Positions 1-8,848 of a stretch of DNA of 64,000 nt are shown here, one piece after another. This DNA is from CAZHHH01 sp052400685 (lineage in GTDB: Bacteria > Bacteroidota > Bacteroidia > Bacteroidales > Marinilabiliaceae), in NCBI GenBank assembly GCA_052400685.1, contig JBQTGJ010000001.1; one strand, written 5' to 3'. How positions within the stretch are numbered: the first letter of the stretch is position 1; each line of letters opens with the position of its first letter. The notes under the pieces were generated by a model, which saw only the letters and a list, made by a program, of their open reading frames with translations, had not been told where the DNA came from and made no database searches. The position numbers and the translations under genes are program-made.

Positions 1-341
1 GAGTATACTTTTACTTCATCAATTTTAAAATGAACCGATTCTAATTCAATATTGAGTTCGGCTGTTTCTTCTTCGGTTATGGAGATGGTATGATCCTGGC
101 TTCGCATGCCCAACGACTGAAAGGTGAGGTGGTATGTGCCGGCCGGTAATGTTATTTCGTAGTTGCCTTCGTTGTTAGAGATGGTGCCGGTGCGCAATTC
201 ACGAATAAAGAGGGATACTCCGGGTATGGGATTTTTTTCCTTGTCGGTGATGGTTCCGTGAAGCACAGCGCCCTGAGTCATTGTTGATACCAACAGTAAT
301 AGTGAAAGATGAATTAGTCGGGCGGAAGGGATGGTTTTCAT
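1..341 (-). CDS. Secreted protein with carboxypeptidase-regulatory-like domain (N-terminal part)
   Basis: The gene runs off the left edge; about 113 codons are visible, read from an ATG at 341. The start is MKTIPSARLIHLSLLLL, a typical signal peptide ending near residue 25. It is followed by a beta-sandwich of the carboxypeptidase-regulatory type (GTITDKEKNPIPGVSLFI, then SNNEGNYEITLPAGTYHLTF). In Bacteroidota this arrangement usually begins a TonB-dependent outer-membrane receptor or another large surface protein; the final visible residues (KIDEVKVY) resemble the linker before a TonB plug. The receptor identity is inferred, since the plug and barrel lie outside the window. Confidence 0.75.
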   Translation of the reverse strand, partial: MKTIPSARLIHLSLLLLVSTMTQGAVLHGTITDKEKNPIPGVSLFIRELRTGTISNNEGNYEITLPAGTYHLTFQSLGMRSQDHTISITEEETAELNIELESVHFKIDEVKVY

Positions 342-713
342 AGAAATTTTCAATTTGGATGTATATAGCGTGTGTTTATGCAAAAAAAATGCCTAAATTG
401 ATTTTTTATGGAATGCGGAAATTTATCTTAATTTTAGACAGCGACAACAAAGAAATGAATTAAATGGTTATTTTTGTCACACTATAAAAATTAAAGAGCG
501 CCTAAACAAGAATATTTATCATTGTTTTATGAGTAAAAGTCCCTTTATTTTAATTTTATCTGCATTGCGACAACTGCTGCGAGCGGAAAAATGAATTTTC
601 ATTTTTCTGTATAAAAATTCATTTTTCATTTTTTTGATATTCATATATTGTTAAGTTACAGGGCGTGAATCAGTCTTGTTAAGATGTGCGTTTTTTTTAA
701 GAAACTAAATATT
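342..713. other. Intergenic region, no gene seen
   Basis: This very A/T-rich stretch lies between the divergent surface-protein gene and the aminotransferase. It holds long T and A runs and an imperfect repeat of ATTTTTC/AATTTTTC words around 590-640. No convincing TAnnTTTG promoter, hairpin or coding sequence was seen, although promoters for both flanking genes must lie here. Confidence 0.5.
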
Positions 714-1916
714 ATGCCTGTTATATCCAACCGGGGCACCCAAATGCCCGCGTCTCCTATTCGACGTTTGGTTCCTTATGCCGAAGAAGCCAAAAAAAAT
801 GGGGTTAAAGTTTATCATTTGAATATTGGTCAACCTGATATTCAAACGCCAGAGGTTGCGTTTGAAGCCATGCATCATTTGGATATGAAAGTGGTGGAAT
901 ACAGCCATTCGGCTGGAAACGAATCCTATCGTAATAAGTTGGCGGTTTATTATCGTGAAATGGGGGTTGACATTAATCCCAATCAACTGATGATTACCAC
1001 GGGCGGTTCGGAAGCTATTTCATTAAGTTTTTTGAGTTGTCTGGATATTGATGATGAAGTGATTGTGCCGGAGCCGTTTTATGCCAATTATTATGGTTTT
1101 GCTTCTTCAACCAGTATTAATGTGGTGCCACTGACTTCCGATATTGACAGTAGTTTTGCGTTGCCCTCTTTTTCGGAGATCGAGAAGCTGATAACTCCGC
1201 GCACCAAGGCGATTTTTATTTGTAATCCCAATAATCCTACCGGTTATCTTTATTCGCGCGAAGAGCTTGAGAAGTTGAAGGAAATTGTTTTGAAATACGA
1301 TTTATACCTTATTTGTGATGAGGTATACCGTGAATTTTGTTACGATGGAGCCCGTCATACTTCAATAATGGAACTCGAAGGGTTAGAAGATCATGCCATT
1401 ATGATTGATTCCGTGTCGAAGCGGTACAGTGAATGCGGTTTGCGAATAGGAATGCTGGTGTCACGTAATCCAAATATTATAGCAACTGCGCTCAAGTTTG
1501 CACAGGCGCGTTTGAGTCCGCCGTCATTGGGGCAAATTGCTGCTGAGGCTTCACTTGAAACGCCTCTGGATTATTTTAAAGCGGTAAATGTTGAATATAA
1601 TAAGAGGCGTAATTTTTTGGTGGATGAATTAAATCGTATACCCGGTGTTTTTACGCCTATGCCTAAGGGTGCTTTCTATACGGTGGCTAAATTACCGGTG
1701 GACGACGCCGATAAATTTTGTCAGTGGGTGTTGAGTGACTTTAGGTACGAAAATCAGACTGTTATGATGGCGCCTGCTTCCGGTTTTTATATTACGCCCG
1801 GGAAAGGTAAGAACGAGGTGCGTTTGGCCTATGTGCTTAATGTTAAAGATCTGACGAAAGCTTTGGTGGTACTGCGAAAAGCCCTTGAAGTTTACCCCGG
1901 ACGAATGACTATTTAG
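714..1916 (+). CDS. Pyridoxal-phosphate-dependent aminotransferase, class I
   Basis: A 400-residue class I/II aminotransferase of the aspartate aminotransferase fold, which moves amino groups between an amino acid and a 2-oxo acid in the cytoplasm. The Schiff-base lysine lies in SVSKRYS (about residue 236), with the cofactor-binding motifs NPNNPTG and CDEVYREF upstream and GLRIG downstream. The start chosen is the ATG at 714 (MPVISNRGTQMPASP), where family similarity begins; an in-frame ATG at 684 would add ten unrelated residues. The substrate cannot be fixed from sequence, and the Cys after the catalytic region (SECGLR) is typical of a Bacteroidota subgroup. The gene appears to stand alone, and a dispersed repeat begins at its stop codon. 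Confidence 0.85.
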   Translation: MPVISNRGTQMPASPIRRLVPYAEEAKKNGVKVYHLNIGQPDIQTPEVAFEAMHHLDMKVVEYSHSAGNESYRNKLAVYYREMGVDINPNQLMITTGGSEAISLSFLSCLDIDDEVIVPEPFYANYYGFASSTSINVVPLTSDIDSSFALPSFSEIEKLITPRTKAIFICNPNNPTGYLYSREELEKLKEIVLKYDLYLICDEVYREFCYDGARHTSIMELEGLEDHAIMIDSVSKRYSECGLRIGMLVSRNPNIIATALKFAQARLSPPSLGQIAAEASLETPLDYFKAVNVEYNKRRNFLVDELNRIPGVFTPMPKGAFYTVAKLPVDDADKFCQWVLSDFRYENQTVMMAPASGFYITPGKGKNEVRLAYVLNVKDLTKALVVLRKALEVYPGRMTI

Positions 1917-2059
1917 TGTTTGTCTATAAAGTCAACGACTTCGTTACGCTTGTCATAAAACCAGTCATTTACGAAAAGTAAACTCCTTGATTTTTATGAC
2001 TTCGCAAGGCTCGTATTTGAGCTTTATATTTCAAACACTTAGTTTATGGACAGGCACTA
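1914..2059 (+). repeat. Dispersed intergenic repeat, copy A
   Basis: A 146-bp copy of a repeat seen several times in this window. Its ends are imperfect inverted repeats: the left end TAGTGTTTGTCTATAAA matches the complement of the right end TTTATGGACAGGCACTA at 14 of 17 positions. Internal landmarks are CGTTACGCTTGTC, a small hairpin TTTACGAAAAGTAAA, and GACTTCGCAAGGCTC. The element supplies the TAG stop codon of the aminotransferase gene. The nearest relatives are the copies at 55402, 25909 and 47561. Confidence 0.8.
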
Positions 2060-2061
2060 TT

Positions 2062-2210
2062 TAGAGCCTGTTTATTAAGTTGTGAATTTGAGCTGAAAAG
2101 TTTGAATTACTGACTTTTGAAGATTAAAGAATGTGCGTTTATTTTCGTAAATGACCATTTTAAAAGCGAGAGTGACGAAAACATAATGACGTTTCCTTGC
2201 TGACACGATT
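2062..2210 (-). repeat. Dispersed intergenic repeat, decayed copy next to copy A
   Basis: This stretch begins with TAGAGCCTGTTTATTAA, a diverged form of the repeat terminus. It then shows TGCGTTTATTTTCGTAAATG and AAAAGCGAGAGTGACG, which align in order with the copy at 47561. Its orientation is opposite to copy A. The match is partial, so the boundaries are approximate. Confidence 0.45.
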
Positions 2211-2221
2211 TAACTATTGTT

Positions 2222-3808
2222 ATGCGTTATAAGATCCTGTTTCTTTTGTGGGGTGTATTTTTGTTTACAGTTAAAGCGGTTGATCCACCTCGTCTGATTG
2301 TTGTGCTGGTGGTGGATGAGTTGAACAATGACCTGCTGAATCAACTTCAACCTGATTTTTCACAGAATGGGTTTAATGCTATTGCCCGTAGCGGATTTCG
2401 GTATATGTCAATGGTCAGCACCGAATGGTCGGGCTATCCAGGAACACGCATGGCTGGATTGTTTTCGGGTACCACGTCGGCGCGGCATGGCATCATAGGT
2501 GAGAAGTGGTTCGATTATCGAAAATATGAATTCACCAGACCATTGACGGGCGACTCGTCGTCGTTAATTAAGCATATTTATTATCGCGACGCAAAATCTT
2601 TATCCGATTATCTGAAATCTTATTACGGCTATTCGTCACAGGCGGTGGGGTTTTCATTAAATCAACCATGGATGATTCAGTCTTTGGGTTATTCGCCCGA
2701 TGCTTTTTATTCGTTTGATCTGCAGAGAGGTGTTTTTTTTAATGCTTTAAATCCTTCTGATACAACTGCCGCTTGGTGCAATGATTTTAACCGGAAAATT
2801 ATGCCGCAAAATTTGTTGAATCAACCTTGGGAGCCAGTGAAGGAATTAATTCATTATCAGGCGTATAAAAATCGTAATCCACAAGCTGATTCTAGAACCT
2901 TTTTTTACAGTATGAAAAATGGGACGACGCTCCCTTTTGAGCGTGTGCCCGGATCACCTCGTGGTAACATGCTTTTGCGAGATGCGGTAGTCTCTTTTTT
3001 GGCTGCCACTGATATGGGGAAGGATGAAATACCTGATTTGCTTACCATTGGTTTTTCTATTCGTCCTTTTGTAACAGCTCCTGCTGTATCTTTGTCTGTT
3101 GAAAAAGAAGATATGCTTTTGCGGCTGGATAAGGATGTGGCGTCGTTGGTTGATTTTTTGGATGTGGAAATTGGTAATAAAAATTATTTACTCGTTGTTA
3201 CCAGTGCAATGAACCCGAGTGTTGATAGAATTAACAGTGGCAAGGAAGCTGAAAATACTGGGTGGGTCAATTGCAATAAAATGGAGTCGTTACTTAATCT
3301 ATATTTGATGGCGCATTATGGCCAAGGCAAATGGGTGCTCGGAATTTCTGATCATAATATTTTTTTGAATCGTCGTTTGATAGCGGAAAATAATTTATCA
3401 TTAAAAACGGTAGAGGAGAAATCGGCTTTATTTTTGCTTGAGATGTCGGGCATTGAACGGGCAGTCCCAACTTATGATATGCTTTTGTCGCCGCCCCTTA
3501 GTGAGCCATTTGTCTCAAATTATTTTCCCATGCGAAGTGGGGATCTTTTATTCAGTCTGCGCCCGGGGTGGCAAACAAAGCCGTCGGTCTGGGGCACCAC
3601 ACAGCTGGCCGAAAGTAGCGCTGTTAAAGTGCCGGTGCTCGTTGATGGCTGGATTACTTCAGAAGGGATAAGTATTGAGCCAACAGATCTGTCGGATTTG
3701 GTTCCCCTGATTCTTAATCAGATGAATATTGATTTTCCTGCTGTGCCTGAGGATGATGGTTCGGCCGGATTATTCCCCGCCGTTAAATCTAAGCCTTTAT
3801 TTCCTTAA
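2222..3808 (+). CDS. Alkaline-phosphatase-superfamily protein lacking catalytic residues (probable pseudoenzyme)
   Basis: A 528-residue exported protein (signal peptide about 1-20, cut near VKA) with the layout of Bacteroidota PafA-like phosphatases and type I phosphodiesterases. It keeps the first metal-site Asp (VVDEL, D32) and the downstream FSGTTSARHGI segment. In PafA the nucleophilic Thr lies in a TGPGHAS motif; here the matching segment is SGYPGTRMAG, so the Thr and His are lost. The later SSTDxxGH motif is replaced by IGFSIRPF and the ADHG motif by VTSAMNPS. These substitutions remove most metal ligands, so hydrolysis is unlikely and a binding or scaffolding role in the periplasm is inferred. 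It converges with the GGGP synthase gene, 7 bases away. Confidence 0.7.
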   Translation: MRYKILFLLWGVFLFTVKAVDPPRLIVVLVVDELNNDLLNQLQPDFSQNGFNAIARSGFRYMSMVSTEWSGYPGTRMAGLFSGTTSARHGIIGEKWFDYRKYEFTRPLTGDSSSLIKHIYYRDAKSLSDYLKSYYGYSSQAVGFSLNQPWMIQSLGYSPDAFYSFDLQRGVFFNALNPSDTTAAWCNDFNRKIMPQNLLNQPWEPVKELIHYQAYKNRNPQADSRTFFYSMKNGTTLPFERVPGSPRGNMLLRDAVVSFLAATDMGKDEIPDLLTIGFSIRPFVTAPAVSLSVEKEDMLLRLDKDVASLVDFLDVEIGNKNYLLVVTSAMNPSVDRINSGKEAENTGWVNCNKMESLLNLYLMAHYGQGKWVLGISDHNIFLNRRLIAENNLSLKTVEEKSALFLLEMSGIERAVPTYDMLLSPPLSEPFVSNYFPMRSGDLLFSLRPGWQTKPSVWGTTQLAESSAVKVPVLVDGWITSEGISIEPTDLSDLVPLILNQMNIDFPAVPEDDGSAGLFPAVKSKPLFP

Positions 3809-3815
3809 GATATTT

Positions 3816-4547
3816 TTACCAGTTTTCGGCGATTGTTAAAAACTCATCCAGTAACAACGGATCTTTTTCAAGTATGTTTCCAACGATTATCATATCGGCG
3901 CCTGCCGAATACGCTTTTTTTAGCTGCTCTGATGTTCTGATACCGCCACCTATTAGCAGAGGAATTGAAATAGCCTGTTTAACTGCTGCTATCATTTCGT
4001 AGGGAATGGCATTAAGTGCACCTGAGCCGGCATCCATATAAATTAGTTTCAATCCCAACATTTCTCCTGCCATGGCTGTTGCTACGGCAATGTCCGTTTT
4101 GTTGGCTGGTATGGGGCGTGTTTGGCTGATATATTCGACCGAGGTAGTGCATCCTCCATCAATAAGCATATAACCGGTTGGTATGATTTCCAGATTGAGC
4201 CGGCGTAATTGAGGTGCCGCTGCAACATGGTGTCCTATTAGCAAATCGGGATTGCGACCTGAGATCATTGACAATAGAAAAATGCCGTCGGCCCCCTGAA
4301 CAATATGGGTGGGATGCCCTGGGTAAAGAATGATTGGCAGGTTTAGTTCTGCTTTTAAAGTCTCAATAACTGGTGCTATGGGTGATGAAATCAGACTGCC
4401 ACCAACCACCACAAATGGAACAGCATGATTTTTCAGTACGGCCGAAAGTTGAGACAATCGATGCTCATCCAATTTATCGGGGTCGATGAGCGGCAGAAGT
4501 TTTTTTGTCTGCTTATCTTGACTGTTTTTAATGATATTGTAGATCAT
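3816..4547 (-). CDS. Geranylgeranylglyceryl phosphate synthase family protein
   Basis: A TIM-barrel prenyltransferase of the GGGPS/PcrB family. The family joins a polyprenyl diphosphate to sn-glycerol-1-phosphate through an ether bond. Visible motifs are the N-terminal LLPLIDPDK, the prenyl-contact loop ILYPGHP, the phosphate-binding segments YMDAGSGA and LLIGGGIRT, and GADMIIVGN near the end. The length of about 243 residues is normal for the Bacteroidota branch. The ATG at 4547 is preferred; a TTG twelve bases upstream could add four residues. The gene follows the phosphopantetheinyl transferase gene by 18 bases and is probably last in the mutY-ssb-gld string. The exact prenyl chain length cannot be read from sequence. 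Confidence 0.85.
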   Translation of the reverse strand: MIYNIIKNSQDKQTKKLLPLIDPDKLDEHRLSQLSAVLKNHAVPFVVVGGSLISSPIAPVIETLKAELNLPIILYPGHPTHIVQGADGIFLLSMISGRNPDLLIGHHVAAAPQLRRLNLEIIPTGYMLIDGGCTTSVEYISQTRPIPANKTDIAVATAMAGEMLGLKLIYMDAGSGALNAIPYEMIAAVKQAISIPLLIGGGIRTSEQLKKAYSAGADMIIVGNILEKDPLLLDEFLTIAENW

Positions 4548-4565
4548 AATTGTTGTCAATCAGGG

Positions 4566-5201
4566 TTACCAGTTCCACACAAGGTAATAGTGTTTGGTCA
4601 CCAGATAGTTTAAATGGTATTTGTTCCATCCGGAGTCAGTTAATACCGCAGCCTCAAAAGAGCCCTCTTGCCCGGCCTTGAAAGGTTTTACCCGGATTTT
4701 AGTTTTAAATTCAAGGCCGGGATTATTCACTGCTTTATAAATTGTTTCTTTGGCACACCACAATAAAGCGTGATAAAGTGATTCTTTTTGATGGGGGATG
4801 AATGCCTTTTCATCCGGATGAACAAAGCGATCGGCAAGTTTCGAAATGCGCGTTGACGGATATTCAATGTCTATGCCTGTCATCTCTTTTTCAGATACTA
4901 CAACGGCTGCAAAATTATTGGTGTGCGTAATGCTGAAACAAATGTTTTGGTTTTCCAGATAAGGTTTTCCGTGGTTGTCATAGCTCACCAAAGGTACACA
5001 TTTTCCTAATTGTTTCAGTAATATGCGTGAGGCCAGCCACTCCAAACGTTTTGATGGATGCGATATCTGTTGTAATTGCTTTGATAAATCGGGAGTGTCG
5101 TAGTTGATCAGCTTGGTTAATTCCGGCTCGGTTTCTGTGATATGCCAGACTGCCAGCCGACTGTTATTTTCTGCTTTTTCAAAAATAATGGGCATGAACA
5201 T
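4566..5201 (-). CDS. 4'-phosphopantetheinyl transferase superfamily protein
   Basis: A 211-residue Sfp/HetI-type enzyme that transfers phosphopantetheine from CoA to a serine of a carrier protein. Motifs in order are GKPYL (about residue 80), the FSITHTNNF segment, the Mg-binding GIDIEY (about 112) and WCAKETIYK (about 148), where the Glu and Lys are catalytic. Its ATG overlaps the stop codon of gldD by one base (TAATG), which indicates translational coupling. A second ATG six bases downstream is also possible. The carrier protein served is unknown; no ACP gene lies in the window. Similar neighbours beside gldD/gldE are common in Bacteroidota. Confidence 0.88.
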   Translation of the reverse strand: MFMPIIFEKAENNSRLAVWHITETEPELTKLINYDTPDLSKQLQQISHPSKRLEWLASRILLKQLGKCVPLVSYDNHGKPYLENQNICFSITHTNNFAAVVVSEKEMTGIDIEYPSTRISKLADRFVHPDEKAFIPHQKESLYHALLWCAKETIYKAVNNPGLEFKTKIRVKPFKAGQEGSFEAAVLTDSGWNKYHLNYLVTKHYYLVWNW

Positions 5202-5788
5202 TAATTTTTCCAGCGTATGGATTCCATCAGATGCTTCACATCTTCAGACAGAAAATTGATGACAGGTGCCAGTGAGTCTTTATTGGGGTGCGTATAGAAA
5301 TACAATGAACCCCTAAGAAAATGGCGCGTGCTGTCGGTTGCAAAGAATTGTAATGGAGAGGCGGCATTCCCTTTGATTTCAAACAGCATGCCATAGATAT
5401 GATGTGTTTCGTCTACCATTACTTGTTCGTTTATGGCATCGGCTTTTACGGAATGGTTATAAGCCAGTTTGATGTTATCTTCATAAAGATCGTAAAGGTT
5501 ATCTTCAACTGTTTTATAGCTTATGTGGATACGTGCTTTGTACTCAGGAAAATATACGTTGAGCCAATAAGGCTCTGATGTCGGAGCTGTGCTAGGTTCT
5601 ATTACTGCGTATTTGGGATATTCAAATGAGTAGGGTAACACCGAATCCAGTAATTGATAACTTCGTTCTTTGGGTAGCTCAATTCTGAAATAGCCACGGG
5701 GGCGGGGCGTCTTTTTTTCCTGACACCCGGTAATTAAAATCAGGGATAGTATGGCTAATGCTGTTCCTGCTTTTTTTAATGAAACCAT
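5201..5788 (-). CDS. gldD: Gliding motility lipoprotein GldD
   Basis: A 195-residue lipoprotein. The signal peptide ends in a lipobox (LILITGC, Cys 22), followed by the family signature PRPRGYFRIELP, then YSFEYPKYA and LNVYFPEYKARIHISYK. In Flavobacterium johnsoniae, GldD is needed for gliding and functions with the Gld/T9SS machinery of the cell envelope. The gene lies 20 bases downstream of gldE and overlaps the following phosphopantetheinyl transferase gene by one base, the conserved gldE-gldD order. Gliding itself cannot be inferred, because gldD also occurs in non-gliding Bacteroidota. Confidence 0.92.
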   Translation of the reverse strand: MVSLKKAGTALAILSLILITGCQEKKTPRPRGYFRIELPKERSYQLLDSVLPYSFEYPKYAVIEPSTAPTSEPYWLNVYFPEYKARIHISYKTVEDNLYDLYEDNIKLAYNHSVKADAINEQVMVDETHHIYGMLFEIKGNAASPLQFFATDSTRHFLRGSLYFYTHPNKDSLAPVINFLSEDVKHLMESIRWKN

Positions 5789-5808
5789 ATTATAGAATTG
5801 ATTTTTTG

Positions 5809-7131
5809 TTATTTTTTGAGGACTGAAAATTTTATTTTTTTGATGCGTCGGTTGTCGGCCGACATGATGGTGAATTGATGACCGGCGTAGTTTATGATTT
5901 CATGTTTCATGGGTATTTCGCCGCGTAATTCGAGCAGCAAGCCGGCAATGGTTTCAGCTTCGCCCGACACTTTGCTAAAGGTGTTTTCGGGCAGGCCTGT
6001 TATGCGCAAAAAATCTTTTAGAAGAGTTTTTCCCTCAAAAAGATAATCACCGTCGGGTAGCATCACAAAGTTAACCTCTTCTTCGTCCATTTCATCGCTA
6101 ATATCGCCAACAATTTCTTCCAGAATATCTTCGAGAGTTACAATGCCGGCTGTTCCACCATATTCGTCCACCACTATGGCCATGTGATTTTTTCGGGCTT
6201 TAAATTCATGTAGCAGATCGTTTAATTTTTTGTTCTCGGGTACGTAATAGGCCGGACGTATGAGTTTTTGCCACTGAAAAGTATTGTCAAGACCAAGGTA
6301 AGGCAATAAATCTTTTACATAGAGGATGCCTTTTACATCATCGGGACCATCATCATATACCGGGAATCTGGAATAACCTGTTTCTATTATTACGGCAATT
6401 ATTTTTGATAATTCGCTACGAATGTCTATGTCTTCAACGTCCACTCGGGCCGTCATTATTTCATCCACTGTGATGTTTCCAAAGTTAACAATCCCCTTTA
6501 GTATCTCTTTCCCTTCTGTGACTTCGTCATTGGTTAATTCCAAAGCCTGCGAAATATCATCCATCGAAAGGCTTTTCATTTTTCTGGCCAGTCGTTTGTT
6601 TACGATATTGGTGGATTTAACCATCAGTGTGCTTATCGGCTTAAATATTTTGAGGAGGACGCGCAACGGATATGCCATGTAGCGCGCAAATTTTCTGGGG
6701 TAACGGCCGGCGTATATTTTGGGGAGAATTTCTCCAAAAAACAGAATCAGAGCCGTGATGAAGACGGTCTCAAAAATGAATTTTACCACGTTGGGGTCGT
6801 CAAAAGTAAAGAGCTCTGTAATAATAAATGACGACAGTATTACAATGCCAACATTCACAAAGTTGTTGCTAATGAGAATGGTGGCCAGCAAATATTCAGG
6901 TGTTTTTAAATTTTCCAGTACTAACAGATTGGCACGGCCATTCAGAACCCGTATCTCTGCTAAATCGTGAGGTTTAAGCGAAAAATAAGCTACTTCGGAC
7001 CCTGAAATCAGCGCCGAACTTATTAATAGCAGCAGGGTGGTGATAATGGCTATTATTAGTCCCAGTGTGATAGGCTGAAGATGAATAAATAAAAAAGCCG
7101 ATGTGATGTTTAAAAATGGTTCTGGTTCCAA
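5809..7131 (-). CDS. gldE: Gliding motility-associated protein GldE (CNNM/CorC-type membrane protein)
   Basis: A 440-residue inner-membrane protein. Hydrophobic helices of the CNNM (DUF21) domain fill about residues 20-170, with the GEILPKIYA motif. A pair of CBS domains follows at about 220-350 (TARVDVEDID, SRFPVYDDGPDDVKGILYVKDLL, VDEYGGTAGIVTLEDILEE), then a C-terminal CorC/HlyC domain. Homologues are linked to divalent-cation handling; GldE is a known partner or multicopy suppressor in the gld system. No ATG is available: a stop codon lies just upstream in frame, so translation probably starts at the TTG at 7131. It is 10 bases downstream of ssb. Confidence 0.9.
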   Translation of the reverse strand: MEPEPFLNITSAFLFIHLQPITLGLIIAIITTLLLLISSALISGSEVAYFSLKPHDLAEIRVLNGRANLLVLENLKTPEYLLATILISNNFVNVGIVILSSFIITELFTFDDPNVVKFIFETVFITALILFFGEILPKIYAGRYPRKFARYMAYPLRVLLKIFKPISTLMVKSTNIVNKRLARKMKSLSMDDISQALELTNDEVTEGKEILKGIVNFGNITVDEIMTARVDVEDIDIRSELSKIIAVIIETGYSRFPVYDDGPDDVKGILYVKDLLPYLGLDNTFQWQKLIRPAYYVPENKKLNDLLHEFKARKNHMAIVVDEYGGTAGIVTLEDILEEIVGDISDEMDEEEVNFVMLPDGDYLFEGKTLLKDFLRITGLPENTFSKVSGEAETIAGLLLELRGEIPMKHEIINYAGHQFTIMSADNRRIKKIKFSVLKK

Positions 7132-7141
7132 ACTTTACATA

Positions 7142-7633
7142 TTAAAATGGTAAATCGTCTTCCACGTCATTGCCCGTATCGCCGGCAAATGGGTCGTTGG
7201 CCTGATTGTCGGGTTGTGGCGATGCACTGTTTTGAGCTGGCGACGCAGGATTGGCCGAATGTGACGTCTGATTCTGGGTTATGGCATTGTCATCTGATGC
7301 TGGTTTTCGTCCTACAAAGTTAATAACATCGGCCACAATTTCGGTAATATATCGTTTAACTCCATTGGCGTCATCGTATGATCGTGTTCTGATTTTTCCT
7401 TCCACGTAGAGTTGAGAGCCTTTTTTTATATAATTTTCGGCTAATTTGGCCAGCCCCCGCCAGGCTACGATGTTGTGCCATTCTGTGCGATCGGGGATTT
7501 CTTGCCCGTCGCGTGTTTTAAACCCGCGTTCTGTTGTTGCCAGAGAGAAGTTTGCTACAGCCACATCGTTGTCGAAATATTTTATTTCCGGGTCCTTGCC
7601 CACATTTCCTAATAATATAACTTTGTTTACCAT
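7142..7633 (-). CDS. ssb: Single-stranded DNA-binding protein
   Basis: A 163-residue SSB. The N-terminal OB fold (about 1-108) starts MVNKVILLGNVGKDPEI and carries the WHNIVAWRGLA segment. A disordered Q/N/S/P-rich linker follows, then an acidic tail ending DDLPF, the tip that recruits replication and repair proteins. It coats single-stranded DNA during replication, recombination and repair. It lies between mutY and gldE on the same strand, an arrangement conserved in Bacteroidota. A 90-base gap separates it from mutY, so it may have its own promoter. Confidence 0.96.
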   Translation of the reverse strand: MVNKVILLGNVGKDPEIKYFDNDVAVANFSLATTERGFKTRDGQEIPDRTEWHNIVAWRGLAKLAENYIKKGSQLYVEGKIRTRSYDDANGVKRYITEIVADVINFVGRKPASDDNAITQNQTSHSANPASPAQNSASPQPDNQANDPFAGDTGNDVEDDLPF

Positions 7634-7723
7634 GATGTTGTGTTTAAGTGATTAGGTGTTAATGTCTTTTTATATATTATTCTACCCGACTAAATTACAA
7701 AACTACAAAGGAATTAAAAAACA

Positions 7724-8791
7724 TCATGTAATCAGTTTTGGGAAAATATGATTCAATTTATCTGAGATAATTTTAGGCACTGGCAGATGACTTACTTCAT
7801 CGTGGTTGTAAAACTGAATTTTTTGTTCATTGATGACCGATGGAATAGATGATTTGTGTTCTGTTATAATATAAAAAAAACGAATATGTAGTTCCTGATG
7901 GGTTAATTGATGTCTGATATCCTGGTCTTTTTTAATCAGCCGTTGATTGTCGTAGGACCAGTTAAGTCGTTTTTTGAGCTGTGCGATGCTTAACAGCCTG
8001 GTGTCCTCAATTAGCGGGAATTGATACATGTCTTGCCATATATCTCCTGATTGTCGCAGGGTTAAATAGACCTCCTGCCCTGTAAGAATAATGAGGTAGT
8101 TGAAAAATCGCCGTGTACGTTTTGTCTTTTTACTTTTAACAGGCAGGTTTATTGTCTGGCCATTATGGGCTGCCTGGCAATTTAGATATAGAGGACAATC
8201 AGAACATTTGGGAGATGTGGGCAGGCATATTGTGGCGCCAAGATCCATGATGGCCTGATTGAAGTCGCCTGGATGATTTTGTGTAATTAATTGGTTGCCC
8301 AATGTCTCGAATTGTTTTTTGCCCTCGGTGGTGTCTATTGGTGTATGAATGTTGAAGTATCTCGATAATAGCCGGTAGGCGTTTCCATCAATGGCGGCAT
8401 GTGGCAGGTTAAAGGCCATTGAAGCGATGGCTGCTGCCGTGTACGGTCCAATGCCTTTTAATTTTAGCAGGTCTTTTTTTGAGTCGGGTATTTTTCCATC
8501 GAATTGTAGCATAACCTGTTGAGCGGCCTGATGCAGATTGCGTGCACGACTGTAATAGCCCAATCCTTGCCATGCTTTTAAAACCTGTTGTTGGTTGGCG
8601 TTGGCCAGTGTGGCTACATCCGGGAAGAAATTAAGAAAGCGATAGTAGTAGTTTAACCCCTGAATAACTTGCGTTTGTTGGAGTATAACTTCTGATATCC
8701 AGATTTGATACGGATCGGATGTTTTTCGCCATGGTAAATCTCTTTTGTTTGATTGATACCATTTTATAATTGTTCGACTGAATTCTGTCAT
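7724..8791 (-). CDS. mutY: A/G-specific adenine DNA glycosylase MutY
   Basis: A 355-residue glycosylase that removes adenine mispaired with 8-oxoguanine. It shows the catalytic Glu 34 in SEVILQQTQV, the helix-hairpin-helix LKGIGPYTAAAIAS (111-124), the catalytic Asp 135 in AAIDGN, and a [4Fe-4S] cluster motif C-x6-C-x2-C-x5-C at Cys 189, 196, 199 and 205. The C-terminal third (about 225-350) is the NUDIX-like domain that recognises 8-oxoguanine. It is the first gene of the minus-strand string and is divergent from the HU gene. No abnormality was seen. Confidence 0.96.
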   Translation of the reverse strand: MTEFSRTIIKWYQSNKRDLPWRKTSDPYQIWISEVILQQTQVIQGLNYYYRFLNFFPDVATLANANQQQVLKAWQGLGYYSRARNLHQAAQQVMLQFDGKIPDSKKDLLKLKGIGPYTAAAIASMAFNLPHAAIDGNAYRLLSRYFNIHTPIDTTEGKKQFETLGNQLITQNHPGDFNQAIMDLGATICLPTSPKCSDCPLYLNCQAAHNGQTINLPVKSKKTKRTRRFFNYLIILTGQEVYLTLRQSGDIWQDMYQFPLIEDTRLLSIAQLKKRLNWSYDNQRLIKKDQDIRHQLTHQELHIRFFYIITEHKSSIPSVINEQKIQFYNHDEVSHLPVPKIISDKLNHIFPKLIT

Positions 8792-8848
8792 TTTTTAAAA
8801 ATTATCCAAAAATACGTCTTTTCGTTTTTTTTTGAATGCAAAAGCATT

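Noticed and set aside
1914..2210. Insertion sequence at the end of the aminotransferase gene
   Set aside because: No transposase or ORF is present; the sequence is a small non-coding repeat with relatives elsewhere in the window.
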